In this document: one piece after another, positions 1-9,600 of the stretch
Position numbering within the stretch: position 1 is the first letter of the stretch
Layout: each line of letters opens with the position of its first letter
NCBI RefSeq assembly: GCF_013133775.1
Contig: NZ_JABGBO010000001.1
Span: forward strand, 124,001 to 188,000
DNA length: 64,000 nucleotides
Source of the DNA: Pelistega europaea
Lineage (GTDB): Bacteria > Pseudomonadota > Gammaproteobacteria > Burkholderiales > Burkholderiaceae_B
Direction of reading: 5' to 3'
Notes under the pieces: generated by a model
The model's database searches: none
What the model was told of the DNA's origin: nothing
The model's input: only the letters and a program-made list of their open reading frames with translations
Program-made: the position numbers and the translations under genes

Positions 1-20
1 GTCGGAGGAGGTAAGCCTAT

Positions 21-3000
21 ATGATACCCGAATTTAAAATAAACATGACTTTACAATTTAAGTCTCTTCTCCCCTCCACCTCCCCTGCCTTTAAGCGTCG
101 TCTACTGCAATTAAAAAATGCGTATATCATCGCCGAAGAAGAATACCACCAAACCTTAACGTGGCTAGATAATACAGCACTGCCCTTATCAGAGGATATG
201 GAGGCGTTACTATGTTATGCCTATCTCTCTTCTCCCGAGGTACAAGCTAAGGTTGATAAAAATGTTTTTACACCAATGCTAGGAGAAGAAATACTGGCTC
301 ACCTACAACACTTGGCGAATCAAGACGTGTCATCTGCCCAATATTATTTGGGGCGGTGTTACTACGAGGGTGCGTCTATCCCAGAGAATAAGCGGCAAGC
401 CTTTCATTGTATGTCATTGTCAGCAGCGCAAGACGAAGCAAGAGCGCAAGATTTTCTAGGCAGTTTGTATAATACTGGTGAGGGTGTTGCCCAAGATAAA
501 GCCAAGGCTATGCACTATTACACCTTATCAGCTAATCAAGGGTTTATAAAGGCTCAATATCATTTGGGCTATATGTACGATCAACGCAAAGGCATGGTGC
601 ATAATAAGGTCAAAGCGGTTCATTACTATACCTTGGCGGCTGAACAAGGATTTGCTGATGCACAATTTTACCTAGCCGAGATATATGCTGGAGGAAAGGG
701 TGTCGAGCGGGATCGTGTTAAGGCGATAGAGTACTATACCTTGGCGGCGAAGCAATCACATTTTGGGGCGAGAGAGCTTCTAGCGTATTTATATGCAAAA
801 TATGATGACTTGCTGGGATTCAGAGGAGATGTAGACATAGAGCATCTTTTAAATCAGCAGAGTCAACTGAACACCTATGTCACCAAGGCTCGGCAAGGTG
901 ATGTGACGGCTCAATATAATCTAGGGTGGTATTTGAGTACGTACAAATCAGAGTATGGTAGCGATAATAAGCTGGCTATTGAATTCTTAACACTGGCAAC
1001 TCACCAAGGCGATGAGCAGGCGCAATGTTTATTGGGACTTTTATATTGGCAACAAGAATGTCCTCAGGCGATTGCACTTCTCACACCTCTTGCAGATAAG
1101 GGGAATATTGTCGCCCTACAAGTGCTTGCCCAAATATACTACAACGGCAAGCTCTGTGTTAAAGATTGGAAAAAAGCTTTTGATTATTTCTCGCGACTTG
1201 CGCAGCAAAAGGATAATCCTCGACAAATGTTGATGACGCTTTTGGCAGATGACGATAGTGAACCTACCATATTACTTCGTAACTGTGCGCCTACTCCAGG
1301 CCTTGATTATGTGCATTATGCTTTAGGGGTGATGTGTGAAAAAGGGCAAGGTACTGTACCAGATATTGCCAAAGCTGAATATTACTATTTATTGGCGGCA
1401 GAACATAAAAATCCTTTTGCTTATCTCGCCCTTGCGCGCTTGTATGAGAAAGGTGCAGGCGTAGAGCAAGATCAAGCTAAGGCGCTGTACTACTACCTGG
1501 TTTATGAAAACCATTGCCAGACTTATGAATTTGATAAGGGAATGTGTGGCACTCTCATGTTAGAACTGACACGTTTGTTTTTTCAAGAACCACGCATTAT
1601 GCGTCATCAGGAGCGTGCCTATCAATATTGTTCACGATATCCAACGTGGAATACGAGAGGTGATCGAGATAAAGAGAATTATGCGCTGATGGAGAGTTAT
1701 CTCTGTGTGATGTATGAGCAAGGCTGGGGAATTGCCCAAGATAGGAAACGTGCGGCGAGTTTATTAACTCCTCTTTCTCTTGCGAATGTGCAGCGAATAC
1801 ATCAAGATGCACTTCAAGGTTGTGTTTTGTCATTAAGCTATATGCACTATGCGGCGAATAATGGTGTGAGTGCATTGGCATATCGTCTAGGATTGATGTA
1901 TTTATATGGTAAAGGAGTGGCGCAGGATAATAAGCAAGCGCTGCACTATTTATCACTCGTGAATTTACAGGAGAAGGCAGTAGCGGCATGCTATTTGTGT
2001 TTGATGTATGCACGTGGTATGGGAGTTGAGCAGAATCTTGATAAAGCGATGGATTTTTATCGATTTATCCAACCTCAAGAAGTCGCTTTACAAGACCTTT
2101 ATGATGAGGCGGCAAGAGGGGAGCATTTTGCTATCGCTTTTGTAGATTTTATGGCGCAGCAGCAGATACATCCCTCTCAAGGGGGTTCTCTTTCTGCAAG
2201 GGAACAAGCTTTTAGAGAAGAACCAGTGCTTGCCAAGGAATTAGTTATTGCAAAAGAGCAAACCTCGACAGAGAAACAATCCCTTGCAGAGGAGCAAATG
2301 CTTGCGGAAAAATTGAGTGAGAAAAATTCGCAGGGCGACCAATATTTTTATCTTCTTGATTCTGTTGCAGACCGCTTTGATGCTTTTGCAATCAAGTACC
2401 CTCGTTTTTATGAAGAACAATATAATCAACTATGGGATAAGGGTATTCTTTTTGTGGAGGATTGGGATGATGATGAGAGAATCTTCTGGCATGAGTTAGG
2501 TGAGTTCTGCAGTACGTCTAAAACACAGATGTACTACCAACTTCCTCTATATATGTATAATGGCTTAGCCATTGTCGCCTACATCTATTTGCTTTCTGAG
2601 GAAAAGGCTGAAGATAAAGATGTTATTTTGAGGTGGTTGCAGTTTATGGCAAAGGAAGGGGAGGCTTTCTCGCAGTTTTTCTTGGCATTATGCTACTGTC
2701 ATGGCGTGCATATTGAGCAAAATGAGCACAAGGCTTTTTTCTGGATGGAGCAAGCAGCGACAAGAATCTACTTAGCTGTGCATGAGATAGCACGGTTTTA
2801 TTATGAGGGAATTGGGCATGCAAAGGATGAAGAAAAGGCGATGGCTTTAATAGAAGAGCTCTCCAGTGTGTATGTATTAACTGCCTCATGGTTTAATGCA
2901 ATTGAAGCTCACAAAAAGCAGTGGAGTCGTAATGAAGAGACAACAGTCCCTCATGATGCACATAACTTTTCTGCTTATTGGGCTACTCGTCAAAGTAAGT

Positions 3001-3704
3001 TTGCCAACGCGCTGAAAAAAGCTGAGTCGGGGAACTTAAACGCCCAAATGGATGTGGTTGGTTTTTATATCAGAGGAAGTGGTGTTGAAGCTGATTTTGA
3101 GCAAGCTATTTATTGGTTAACCAAAGCGCTAGAAGAGCGATGGCCAGATGCACTTGCGAAGGTTTCTTCTCGTATGCAACTTTATGAGCAATGTGGCTTG
3201 GTTATTTTGTATGGAATTGATGGTTTTTATAAAAGTCAACTTATTGCTGAGCAATGTTTTGAGAAAGCAGCAGAGCAAGGTTCGGCGATGGCAACAATGT
3301 ATTTGGGTATGTTGTGCCAACAAACATATCCTTGGAAAGCAAAGCAATTATTTGAGCAAGCATGGGAGAGCTATCATGCTCAAGCACTTGAGGGTTCTGC
3401 AAAAGCGCAATACGCCTTAGGGTTTTTATACCTTAATGGTATGGGGTGCCAGAAAGATGTTGAGCAGGCGATGTCTTGGTGGAATAAGGCGATTGAACAA
3501 AATTTTGACCTCGCCAAAGCGGCGATGGCTGCTTTGTATAGCGTATCTAATGAAGTGGAGCACGACTATCTTAAAGCGCGGTTTGTTTATGAGGGTGATG
3601 TGGACTGCACGATTTCTTTGCAAGATCTGATTTATCACCGCCCTTTCGGATGGGCTGCTATGGAGGATAAGTTTGTGGGGCAAGATGAAGTCATTCCGTT
3701 TTAA
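21..3704 (+). CDS. Giant SEL1-repeat protein (SEL1-D)
   Basis: A 1227-residue protein built mostly of SEL1-like repeats, which are TPR-related helical hairpins of about 36 residues recognisable by motifs such as AQYYLGRCYYEG and GVAQDKAKA. SEL1 arrays are protein-interaction scaffolds. No signal peptide or membrane segment is visible, so it is probably cytoplasmic. The first ~75 residues (SLLPSTSPAFKRR to EALLCYAYLS) match the start of the two SEL1 genes at 4430-6574 and 3721-4377, which defines a shared N-terminal module. Around residues 725-770 a charged stretch rich in E, K and Q (repeating AKEQ/AEEQ) could be a coiled coil. A GGAGGAGG ribosome site upstream supports the ATG at 21; an ATG at 45 is an alternative. 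It converges on the SEL1 cluster with only 16 bases between. Its partner and function are unknown. Confidence 0.88.
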   Translation: MIPEFKINMTLQFKSLLPSTSPAFKRRLLQLKNAYIIAEEEYHQTLTWLDNTALPLSEDMEALLCYAYLSSPEVQAKVDKNVFTPMLGEEILAHLQHLANQDVSSAQYYLGRCYYEGASIPENKRQAFHCMSLSAAQDEARAQDFLGSLYNTGEGVAQDKAKAMHYYTLSANQGFIKAQYHLGYMYDQRKGMVHNKVKAVHYYTLAAEQGFADAQFYLAEIYAGGKGVERDRVKAIEYYTLAAKQSHFGARELLAYLYAKYDDLLGFRGDVDIEHLLNQQSQLNTYVTKARQGDVTAQYNLGWYLSTYKSEYGSDNKLAIEFLTLATHQGDEQAQCLLGLLYWQQECPQAIALLTPLADKGNIVALQVLAQIYYNGKLCVKDWKKAFDYFSRLAQQKDNPRQMLMTLLADDDSEPTILLRNCAPTPGLDYVHYALGVMCEKGQGTVPDIAKAEYYYLLAAEHKNPFAYLALARLYEKGAGVEQDQAKALYYYLVYENHCQTYEFDKGMCGTLMLELTRLFFQEPRIMRHQERAYQYCSRYPTWNTRGDRDKENYALMESYLCVMYEQGWGIAQDRKRAASLLTPLSLANVQRIHQDALQGCVLSLSYMHYAANNGVSALAYRLGLMYLYGKGVAQDNKQALHYLSLVNLQEKAVAACYLCLMYARGMGVEQNLDKAMDFYRFIQPQEVALQDLYDEAARGEHFAIAFVDFMAQQQIHPSQGGSLSAREQAFREEPVLAKELVIAKEQTSTEKQSLAEEQMLAEKLSEKNSQGDQYFYLLDSVADRFDAFAIKYPRFYEEQYNQLWDKGILFVEDWDDDERIFWHELGEFCSTSKTQMYYQLPLYMYNGLAIVAYIYLLSEEKAEDKDVILRWLQFMAKEGEAFSQFFLALCYCHGVHIEQNEHKAFFWMEQAATRIYLAVHEIARFYYEGIGHAKDEEKAMALIEELSSVYVLTASWFNAIEAHKKQWSRNEETTVPHDAHNFSAYWATRQSKFANALKKAESGNLNAQMDVVGFYIRGSGVEADFEQAIYWLTKALEERWPDALAKVSSRMQLYEQCGLVILYGIDGFYKSQLIAEQCFEKAAEQGSAMATMYLGMLCQQTYPWKAKQLFEQAWESYHAQALEGSAKAQYALGFLYLNGMGCQKDVEQAMSWWNKAIEQNFDLAKAAMAALYSVSNEVEHDYLKARFVYEGDVDCTISLQDLIYHRPFGWAAMEDKFVGQDEVIPF

Positions 3705-3720
3705 ACATTTCAAAAAGGGT

Positions 3721-4377
3721 CTATATACTCCTTTGGGATAATCTATTTGTACAGTACATGGCTTCTGCTAAATCACCTTGTTTTCCTAATTCATACCTTT
3801 TCGTAAATTCATCAGCTTCCACAAACATATTCGCATCTTTTAAAGAATGAATAATGTGTGGAACAAGAGAATCATCATTCTTATAGGCTTGCATATAATA
3901 ATCTAATGCCTTTACCTTATCTTTTGTTATGTATTTGCCTGTGGAATACATCAAGCCCAGATTAAACTGTGCGGTTGCATTCCCTTGCTCAGCAGCCAAT
4001 GCACAATAATGAAATACTTGTTACTTATCTCCTTTGACAAAATCTCCCTCATAATAACATCTACTTATATAATACTGAGCTGCGGCTAGCCCTTGCTCTG
4101 CCAGCTGGTTTAAATGCTCCCAGAGGGCTTGGTTATGCGCTGAGACATGATTATCTGCTACTTGATTCTCTTCAGTTTGACTAGTAGGAATAGATAAATA
4201 GGTATAGCAGAGGAGGGCTTCACCATGCTGAGATAATGCCGCATCCGGATGCTCTACCCACCCCATTACTTCCTGATATTCCAACTCCCCTATGTTCTTA
4301 TCTTTATATAACGTTGATAGCCGCTGTTTAAGAGCTTCTGGTGAGACTGCACTTATCCAATTACGTAACTGTGACAT
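3721..4377 (-). pseudogene. SEL1-repeat gene broken by one in-frame stop (SEL1-C)
   Basis: The reading frame runs from an ATG at 4377 to a stop at 3721 and is interrupted only by a TAA at 4023-4021. Around that stop it reads GDK-stop-QVFHYCALAAEQG. The intact paralogue at 4430-6574 reads EDK-QQAFHYFALAAEQG, so a CAA (Gln) codon has become TAA and no frameshift is needed. The 118-residue front part carries the N-terminal module and the first SEL1 helix. The ~91-residue back part carries one SEL1 repeat plus the tail block seen in the paralogues (YYMQAYKNDDSL, LKDANMFVEADEF). Most of the internal repeats are missing compared with the neighbour. It is either a pseudogene or a gene that now makes a short N-terminal domain. 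A sequencing error could mimic this, but a substitution is less likely to be one than an indel. Confidence 0.8.
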
Positions 4378-4429
4378 AGTATATAACTCCCATTTTTAGG
4401 TATTTATATGATATTGGTTAAAACGGATA

Positions 4430-6574
4430 TTATGATGACGTATCTTCTTTTTCTAATTCCTGTAAAAGAGAACGAGCTTCGTCATTACCTTGATTAGCGG
4501 CTAGGCTGAGATAGTGTTTTGCTTGGTGTTTGTCTTGTGCGATGCCGTCGCCTTTGAGATACATATTACCCAGATTAAACTGTGCTGTTGCCTCCCCTTG
4601 CTCAGCGGCGAGTTGAAAGTAATGAGCCGCTTGTTCTTTATTTTGCTCTACGCCTTCGCCATTGTAATACATATTGCCCAGATTAAGCTGCGCAATCGTG
4701 TCACCAATATTGGCTTCATATTCTACTTCGTCAGGACGCTCTACAGCTTGTCTAAACCACTCTTTGGCTTGCTGCTGATTACCTGCTTCTAAATTCTTCA
4801 CAGACTGCATTAACTGCGCTAGGCGATAGGTTTGTTTTGCTGATTCTACTAAAAGTTTATCCGCTTCCTCTTTATTAGGATTTTTAACTTCTTTACCTAC
4901 CTCATGTAGTAAAGATAAAACATATTTTGCAATAGCGTGAATCCGAGCTGATTTCTCCAGCCAATCCATCGCTTCTTCTTTTTTTCTCTGCTGCTCATTG
5001 AGAGGAAGTTGAGAGTTTAATTGTTCTTGATATGAAGACGCAAATAATTCAAATTGGGCAGTCACCTCACCTTTTTCTGCATTTTGTTGCCTTTCTTCTC
5101 TGGCTTGCTGTGGATAATCTTGCCAATACATTTTTTCGAATTCTTTGGCCTCTGCAAACATATTCGCTAATTTCAAATTACGAATAATTTTTGGAGTTAG
5201 AGAACCATCATTCTTATAGGCTTGCATATAATATTCGAAAGCCTTTTCTTTATCCTGTGCGACGCCTTCACCTAAGAAATACATACTACCTAAATTAAAC
5301 TGTGCATGAGCTAAGTTTTGGTTGGTAGCAAGTTGATAATAATATACAGCCTTTTTCTTATCCTGAGCTATGCCTTCGCCTTTGGAATACATATTACCCA
5401 GATTAAACTGTGCTTTTGTGTGCCCTTGCTCTGCGGCAAGTTGGTAGTAATGAACTGCCTTTTCTTTATCTTGTACTACTCCATCACCATTGTCATACAG
5501 CACCCCTAGCAAGTATTGGGCATCTACATCTCCTTGCTTAGCGGCGAGTTGGAGGTAATGAGCAGCTTTTTCTTTATCTTGTGCTACTCCATAACCATTG
5601 GCATATATTTCTCCCAGAAAATATAGCGCATCCACATTTTCCTGCTCAGCGGCGAGTTGGAAGTAGTGAATCGCCTTGGCTGTATCCTGAACAACACCTT
5701 CACCCTTGAAATACATCCTTCCCAGACCAAGCTGGGCTGTTACGTCTCCTTGATTAGCAACAAGTTGGCAGTAATGCGCCGCCTTTTTTTTATCCTGTGC
5801 GATGCCTTCGCCATAGTAATACATATTGCACAGATTGTATTGTGCATCTACATTTCCTTGCTGGGCGGCAAGTTGGTAGTAGTAAGCAGCCTTTTCTTTA
5901 TCCTCTGCTACACCTACGCCCCTTTCATACATCCAACCCAGCTGATACTGCGCTATTGCCAAACTTTGCTCTGCAGCAAGTCGGCAATAATGTGCAGCTT
6001 TGGTTTTGTCTTGTGAGAAAACCTCGCCATTATTATACATTGTACTTAGATTACATTGTGCATATGCATTTCCTTGCTCAGCGGCAAGCTGGTAGTAATA
6101 GAAAGCCTTTTCTTTATCCTGTGCGATGCCTTCGCCTACATGATATAAATACCCCAGAAAGCCTTGTGCTCTTGCATCACCTTGCTCCGCCGCTAAGGCA
6201 AAGTAATGAAACGCTTGCTGTTTATCTTCTTTGACAAACATCCCCTTGTAATAGCACATACCTATATAATACTGAGCTGTGGCTAGTCCTTGCGCTGCCA
6301 GCTGGTGTAAATGCTCCCAGAGGGCTTGGTGATACGCTGAGACACTATCATCTGTTACTTTGTTTTCTTCTGTCTGGCTAGTAGGAATAGATAAATAGGC
6401 ATAGCAGAGGAGGGCTTCACCATGCTGAGATAATGCCGCATCAGGATGCTCTACCCACCCCAATACTTCCTGATATTCCAACTCCCCTATGTTTTTATCT
6501 TTATATAACGTTGATAGCCGCTGTTTAAGCTCTTCTGGTGAGATTGAGCTTATCAAATTGTGTAATTGCGGCAT
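4430..6574 (-). CDS. SEL1-repeat protein (SEL1-B)
   Basis: A 714-residue cytoplasmic SEL1 protein. Residues 1-100 form the N-terminal module shared with the genes at 21-3704 and 3721-4377. Around ten SEL1 repeats follow, with units such as NLGNMYSKGEGIAQDKKKA. Next is a non-repeat linker (EKMYWQDYPQQAREERQQ, then an EKSARIHAIAKYVLSLLHEV segment), a further two to three repeats, and the C-terminus LEKEDTSS. The linker and C-terminus are nearly identical to those of the next gene upstream (6626-9583), so the two are tandem duplicates. It lies 51 bases after that gene and is probably in the same transcript. SEL1 arrays bind peptides or proteins; the ligand here is unknown. Confidence 0.88.
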   Translation of the reverse strand: MPQLHNLISSISPEELKQRLSTLYKDKNIGELEYQEVLGWVEHPDAALSQHGEALLCYAYLSIPTSQTEENKVTDDSVSAYHQALWEHLHQLAAQGLATAQYYIGMCYYKGMFVKEDKQQAFHYFALAAEQGDARAQGFLGYLYHVGEGIAQDKEKAFYYYQLAAEQGNAYAQCNLSTMYNNGEVFSQDKTKAAHYCRLAAEQSLAIAQYQLGWMYERGVGVAEDKEKAAYYYQLAAQQGNVDAQYNLCNMYYYGEGIAQDKKKAAHYCQLVANQGDVTAQLGLGRMYFKGEGVVQDTAKAIHYFQLAAEQENVDALYFLGEIYANGYGVAQDKEKAAHYLQLAAKQGDVDAQYLLGVLYDNGDGVVQDKEKAVHYYQLAAEQGHTKAQFNLGNMYSKGEGIAQDKKKAVYYYQLATNQNLAHAQFNLGSMYFLGEGVAQDKEKAFEYYMQAYKNDGSLTPKIIRNLKLANMFAEAKEFEKMYWQDYPQQAREERQQNAEKGEVTAQFELFASSYQEQLNSQLPLNEQQRKKEEAMDWLEKSARIHAIAKYVLSLLHEVGKEVKNPNKEEADKLLVESAKQTYRLAQLMQSVKNLEAGNQQQAKEWFRQAVERPDEVEYEANIGDTIAQLNLGNMYYNGEGVEQNKEQAAHYFQLAAEQGEATAQFNLGNMYLKGDGIAQDKHQAKHYLSLAANQGNDEARSLLQELEKEDTSS

Positions 6575-6625
6575 GGTATATCGCTCCTATCTTGAGTGTT
6601 TATCTGATATTGGTTAAAACGGATA

Positions 6626-9583
6626 TTATGATGACGTATCTTCTTTTTCTAGTTCTTGTAGTATGGCCTTGGCTGTGTCACTACCCTGATTGGCGGCTAG
6701 GCTGAGATAGTGTTTTGCTGTGGTTTTGTCTTGTGCGACACCATCACCTTCAAAATACATCATTCCCAACGAATATTGGGCATCAGAAAAACCCAAATTC
6801 GCAGCAACTCTGTAGCACTCTTTAGCCTTTTCTTTATTTTGTGCTATACCATCTCCTTTGTAAAACATATTACCCAGATAAAATAGCGCTTTTACATCAT
6901 TTTGCTTAGCGGCGAGGTGGTAGTAAAGGGCCGCCTTTTCTTTATCTTGTATCACGTTTTGTCCATGATAATATATATTGCCCAAAATAAACTGAGCTCT
7001 CACATCTCCTTGTTTTGCATCCGCGGCAAGATGAAAATAGTGTCTTGCTTTATCATGATCTTGCATAATGCCATCACCACTTTGGTATATATTTCCCAGA
7101 TTAACCATAGCTTCGACATTGTTTTGAGCTGCAGCTAGAGTCCAGTAATATATTGCTCTTTCTTTATCCTGCACTACACCTTTACCTTTATCATACTGCT
7201 CACCTAAAGTAAGCTGTGCAATCGGATCTCCAATATTTGCTTCATATGCTATTATGGTGGGACGCTCCACGGATTGTCTAAACCATTCTTTGGCTTGCTG
7301 CTTATCGCCTTCTTCTAAATCCTTCACAGACTGCATCAACTGTGCTAAGCGATAGGTTTGTTTTGCCGATTCTGTTAAAAGCCTATCGGCTTCCACTTTA
7401 TTAGGATTTTCAACTTCTTTACCAACCTCATGCAGTAGAGATAAAACATATTTTGCAATAGCATGAATTCGAGCCGATTTCTCTAACCAACTTATAGCAT
7501 CCTCTCTGCTGTTCTGTGACTCCTGTGGATGAAGTTGAGAGCTTAGATGTTGTTGATATGAAGATACAAACAGTTCAAATTGAGCTATCACTTCTTCATT
7601 ATCTGCTTTTCTTTGTCTTTCTTCTTTCGCACGTTCTGGATAATCTTGCCAATATAGTTCCTCAAATTCATTAGCTTCTGAAAACATATTCGTTTCTTTT
7701 AAAGCTTGAATAATTTTGGGAGCTAAAGAACTATCGCTCTTGTAGGCTTGAGTATAACAACTCCGGGCTTTTTCCTTATCACGCTTCACGCCATCCCCAT
7801 TTGCATACATATACCCTAGATTAAATTGTGCTCCTACATGTCCTTGTTCGGCAATAAGTTGGTAATAATACGCAGCTTGGGTCTTATCTTGTGCAACTCC
7901 TTCTCCATTGAAATACATCTCACCTAGTCGAAACCGAGCACGGGTAGTTATTCTTTGCATTTCTGTACCTACGTCCTTATGCCTTGCAATGAGTTGGTAG
8001 TAGTGAAAAGCCTTAGCTTTATTTGGCATAATGAGTCCACCACCTTCATCATATAACTTGGCAAGCGTATCTTGAGCATAGATAACATGATTATATGTAT
8101 CTCCTTTTCTATCTGCTACCACGTGAAGACAATACAAGGCCTTTTCAATATTTTGCGTTACTCCACCTTCTCCATATAAAAATGTATTGAAAAACCTCAT
8201 CATTGTGGCATAAGGAAAAAAACGGTGCTTAGCAGCGAGTTGATAGTAATGAAGAGCTTTTTCATAATCCTGTTTTATTCGGTCGTTACCGTAAAGATAG
8301 GCAGAAGCCAACCACTCTAGTCCTATCTCATCACCTAACTCACCCAAATATATAAGTGAGTCGATATGGTTGCTCTTATGATATTCTAGCTTTAACGCGA
8401 ACAATGCCTTCTCATATCCTTGCTTGGCAGCGAGGTAGTAGTAATGAGCCGCTTTAGCTTTATCCTGTGGAACGCCTTCGCCTTTGGAATACATATTACC
8501 CAGATTGAATTGTGCTGTTTTATGTCCCTGCTTAGCAGCGAGTTGGTAGTAATGTGCAGCCTTGGCTTTATCCTGCTCTACACCATCGCCATTGTCATAC
8601 ATCCAGCCCAGATTAACCTGTGCAGTTGCATATCCTTGCTCAGCAGCTTGTCGGTAGTAATGTGCAGCCTTGGCTTTATCCTGTGGAACGCCTTCGCCTT
8701 TGGAATACATATTACCCAGATTGAATTGTGCACTCGCATCCCCTTGCTCAGCAGCCTGTCGGTAGTAATGTGCAGCCTTGGCTTTACCCTGCTCTACACC
8801 ATCGCCATTGTCATACATCCAGCCCAGATTGAATTGTGCACTCGCATCCCCTTGCTCGGCAGCGAGGTAGTAGTAATATGCAGCCTTTTCTTTATCTTGT
8901 GTGACACCATCGCCATTGTCATACATCCAGCCCAGATTGAATTGTGCCCTCGCGTATCCTTGCTCAGCAGCGAGTTGGTAGTAATGCACTGCTTTGACTT
9001 TATCCTGTGGAACGCCTTCGCCATTGTTATACATCCAGCCCAGATTGAATTGTGCCCTCGCGTATCCTTGCTCAGCAGCGAGTTGGTAGTAATGTACAGC
9101 CTTGGCTTTATCTTGCTCTACCCCTTCGCCATTGTCATACATCACGCCCAGGTTACACTGTGCTTCTTTCAATCCTTGCTCTGCGGCGAGGTAGTAGTAA
9201 TACACTGCTTTGGCTTTATCCTGTGCTACGCCATCGCCATTGTCATACATTCCGCCCAGATTGCATTGTGCACTCGCATCCCCTTGCTCGGCAGCGAGGT
9301 AGTAGTAATATGCAGCCTTTTCTTTATCCTGTGTGACACCTTCACCATTGGCATACATCACGCCCAGATTAAACTGTGCAGTTGCATATCCTTGCTCAGC
9401 AGCGAGTTGGTAGTAATGTGCAGCCTTGGCTTTATCCTGCTCTACACCATTGCCGAAGTAATACATCACGCCCAGATTGCATAGTGAAACTGCATTTCCT
9501 TCCTCTGCCAGCCATTTAGATACATGCTGGATAAGAGTTTTTGAAGCAGATTGGCTTAAATTACGCAATAATTTCTGAATCAT
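6626..9583 (-). CDS. Long SEL1-repeat protein coupled to the STAND NTPase (SEL1-A)
   Basis: About 985 residues, almost entirely SEL1 repeats. The N-terminal half contains roughly eleven very regular 36-residue units (NLGWMYDNGDGVEQDKAKA type). A degenerate middle section is followed by the linker and C-terminal block shared with the 4430-6574 gene, again ending LEKEDTSS. An ATG at 9601 overlaps the upstream stop codon by one base (TAATG). The ATG at 9583 has a GGAAAAGG ribosome site just upstream and gives a start MIQKLLRNL, so I chose it. Either way the gene is tightly coupled to the STAND gene, which suggests the two products work together. It lacks the N-terminal module of the other copies and has no signal peptide. 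Confidence 0.88.
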   Translation of the reverse strand: MIQKLLRNLSQSASKTLIQHVSKWLAEEGNAVSLCNLGVMYYFGNGVEQDKAKAAHYYQLAAEQGYATAQFNLGVMYANGEGVTQDKEKAAYYYYLAAEQGDASAQCNLGGMYDNGDGVAQDKAKAVYYYYLAAEQGLKEAQCNLGVMYDNGEGVEQDKAKAVHYYQLAAEQGYARAQFNLGWMYNNGEGVPQDKVKAVHYYQLAAEQGYARAQFNLGWMYDNGDGVTQDKEKAAYYYYLAAEQGDASAQFNLGWMYDNGDGVEQGKAKAAHYYRQAAEQGDASAQFNLGNMYSKGEGVPQDKAKAAHYYRQAAEQGYATAQVNLGWMYDNGDGVEQDKAKAAHYYQLAAKQGHKTAQFNLGNMYSKGEGVPQDKAKAAHYYYLAAKQGYEKALFALKLEYHKSNHIDSLIYLGELGDEIGLEWLASAYLYGNDRIKQDYEKALHYYQLAAKHRFFPYATMMRFFNTFLYGEGGVTQNIEKALYCLHVVADRKGDTYNHVIYAQDTLAKLYDEGGGLIMPNKAKAFHYYQLIARHKDVGTEMQRITTRARFRLGEMYFNGEGVAQDKTQAAYYYQLIAEQGHVGAQFNLGYMYANGDGVKRDKEKARSCYTQAYKSDSSLAPKIIQALKETNMFSEANEFEELYWQDYPERAKEERQRKADNEEVIAQFELFVSSYQQHLSSQLHPQESQNSREDAISWLEKSARIHAIAKYVLSLLHEVGKEVENPNKVEADRLLTESAKQTYRLAQLMQSVKDLEEGDKQQAKEWFRQSVERPTIIAYEANIGDPIAQLTLGEQYDKGKGVVQDKERAIYYWTLAAAQNNVEAMVNLGNIYQSGDGIMQDHDKARHYFHLAADAKQGDVRAQFILGNIYYHGQNVIQDKEKAALYYHLAAKQNDVKALFYLGNMFYKGDGIAQNKEKAKECYRVAANLGFSDAQYSLGMMYFEGDGVAQDKTTAKHYLSLAANQGSDTAKAILQELEKEDTSS
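8420..9490 (-). repeat. 108-bp tandem coding repeats
   Basis: Within the SEL1-A gene the DNA itself repeats with a period of 108 bases, one 36-residue SEL1 unit. Some neighbouring units are almost identical: the blocks near 8928-8990 and 9036-9098 match almost base for base, as do those near 8714 and 8822. Units further 3' in the gene have diverged much more. Such identity points to recent unit duplication or gene conversion and predicts copy-number change by slippage or recombination. Confidence 0.85.
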
Positions 9584-9600
9584 AGTGCCTTTTCCTCTCA

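Noticed and set aside
1597-2013. A 138-codon minus-strand frame inside SEL1-D
   Set aside because: It is antisense to a clear coding region, with low-complexity composition and no ribosome site.
8420-9484. A 354-codon open frame on the plus strand with repeated hydrophobic units
   Set aside because: It is the exact antisense of the SEL1-A tandem repeats, and its periodicity and hydrophobicity follow from the sense codons. It has no ribosome site.
8420-9490. Tandem repeats as a CRISPR array
   Set aside because: The 108-base units are coding SEL1 repeats in one frame, with no short repeat/unique spacer pattern and no cas genes.
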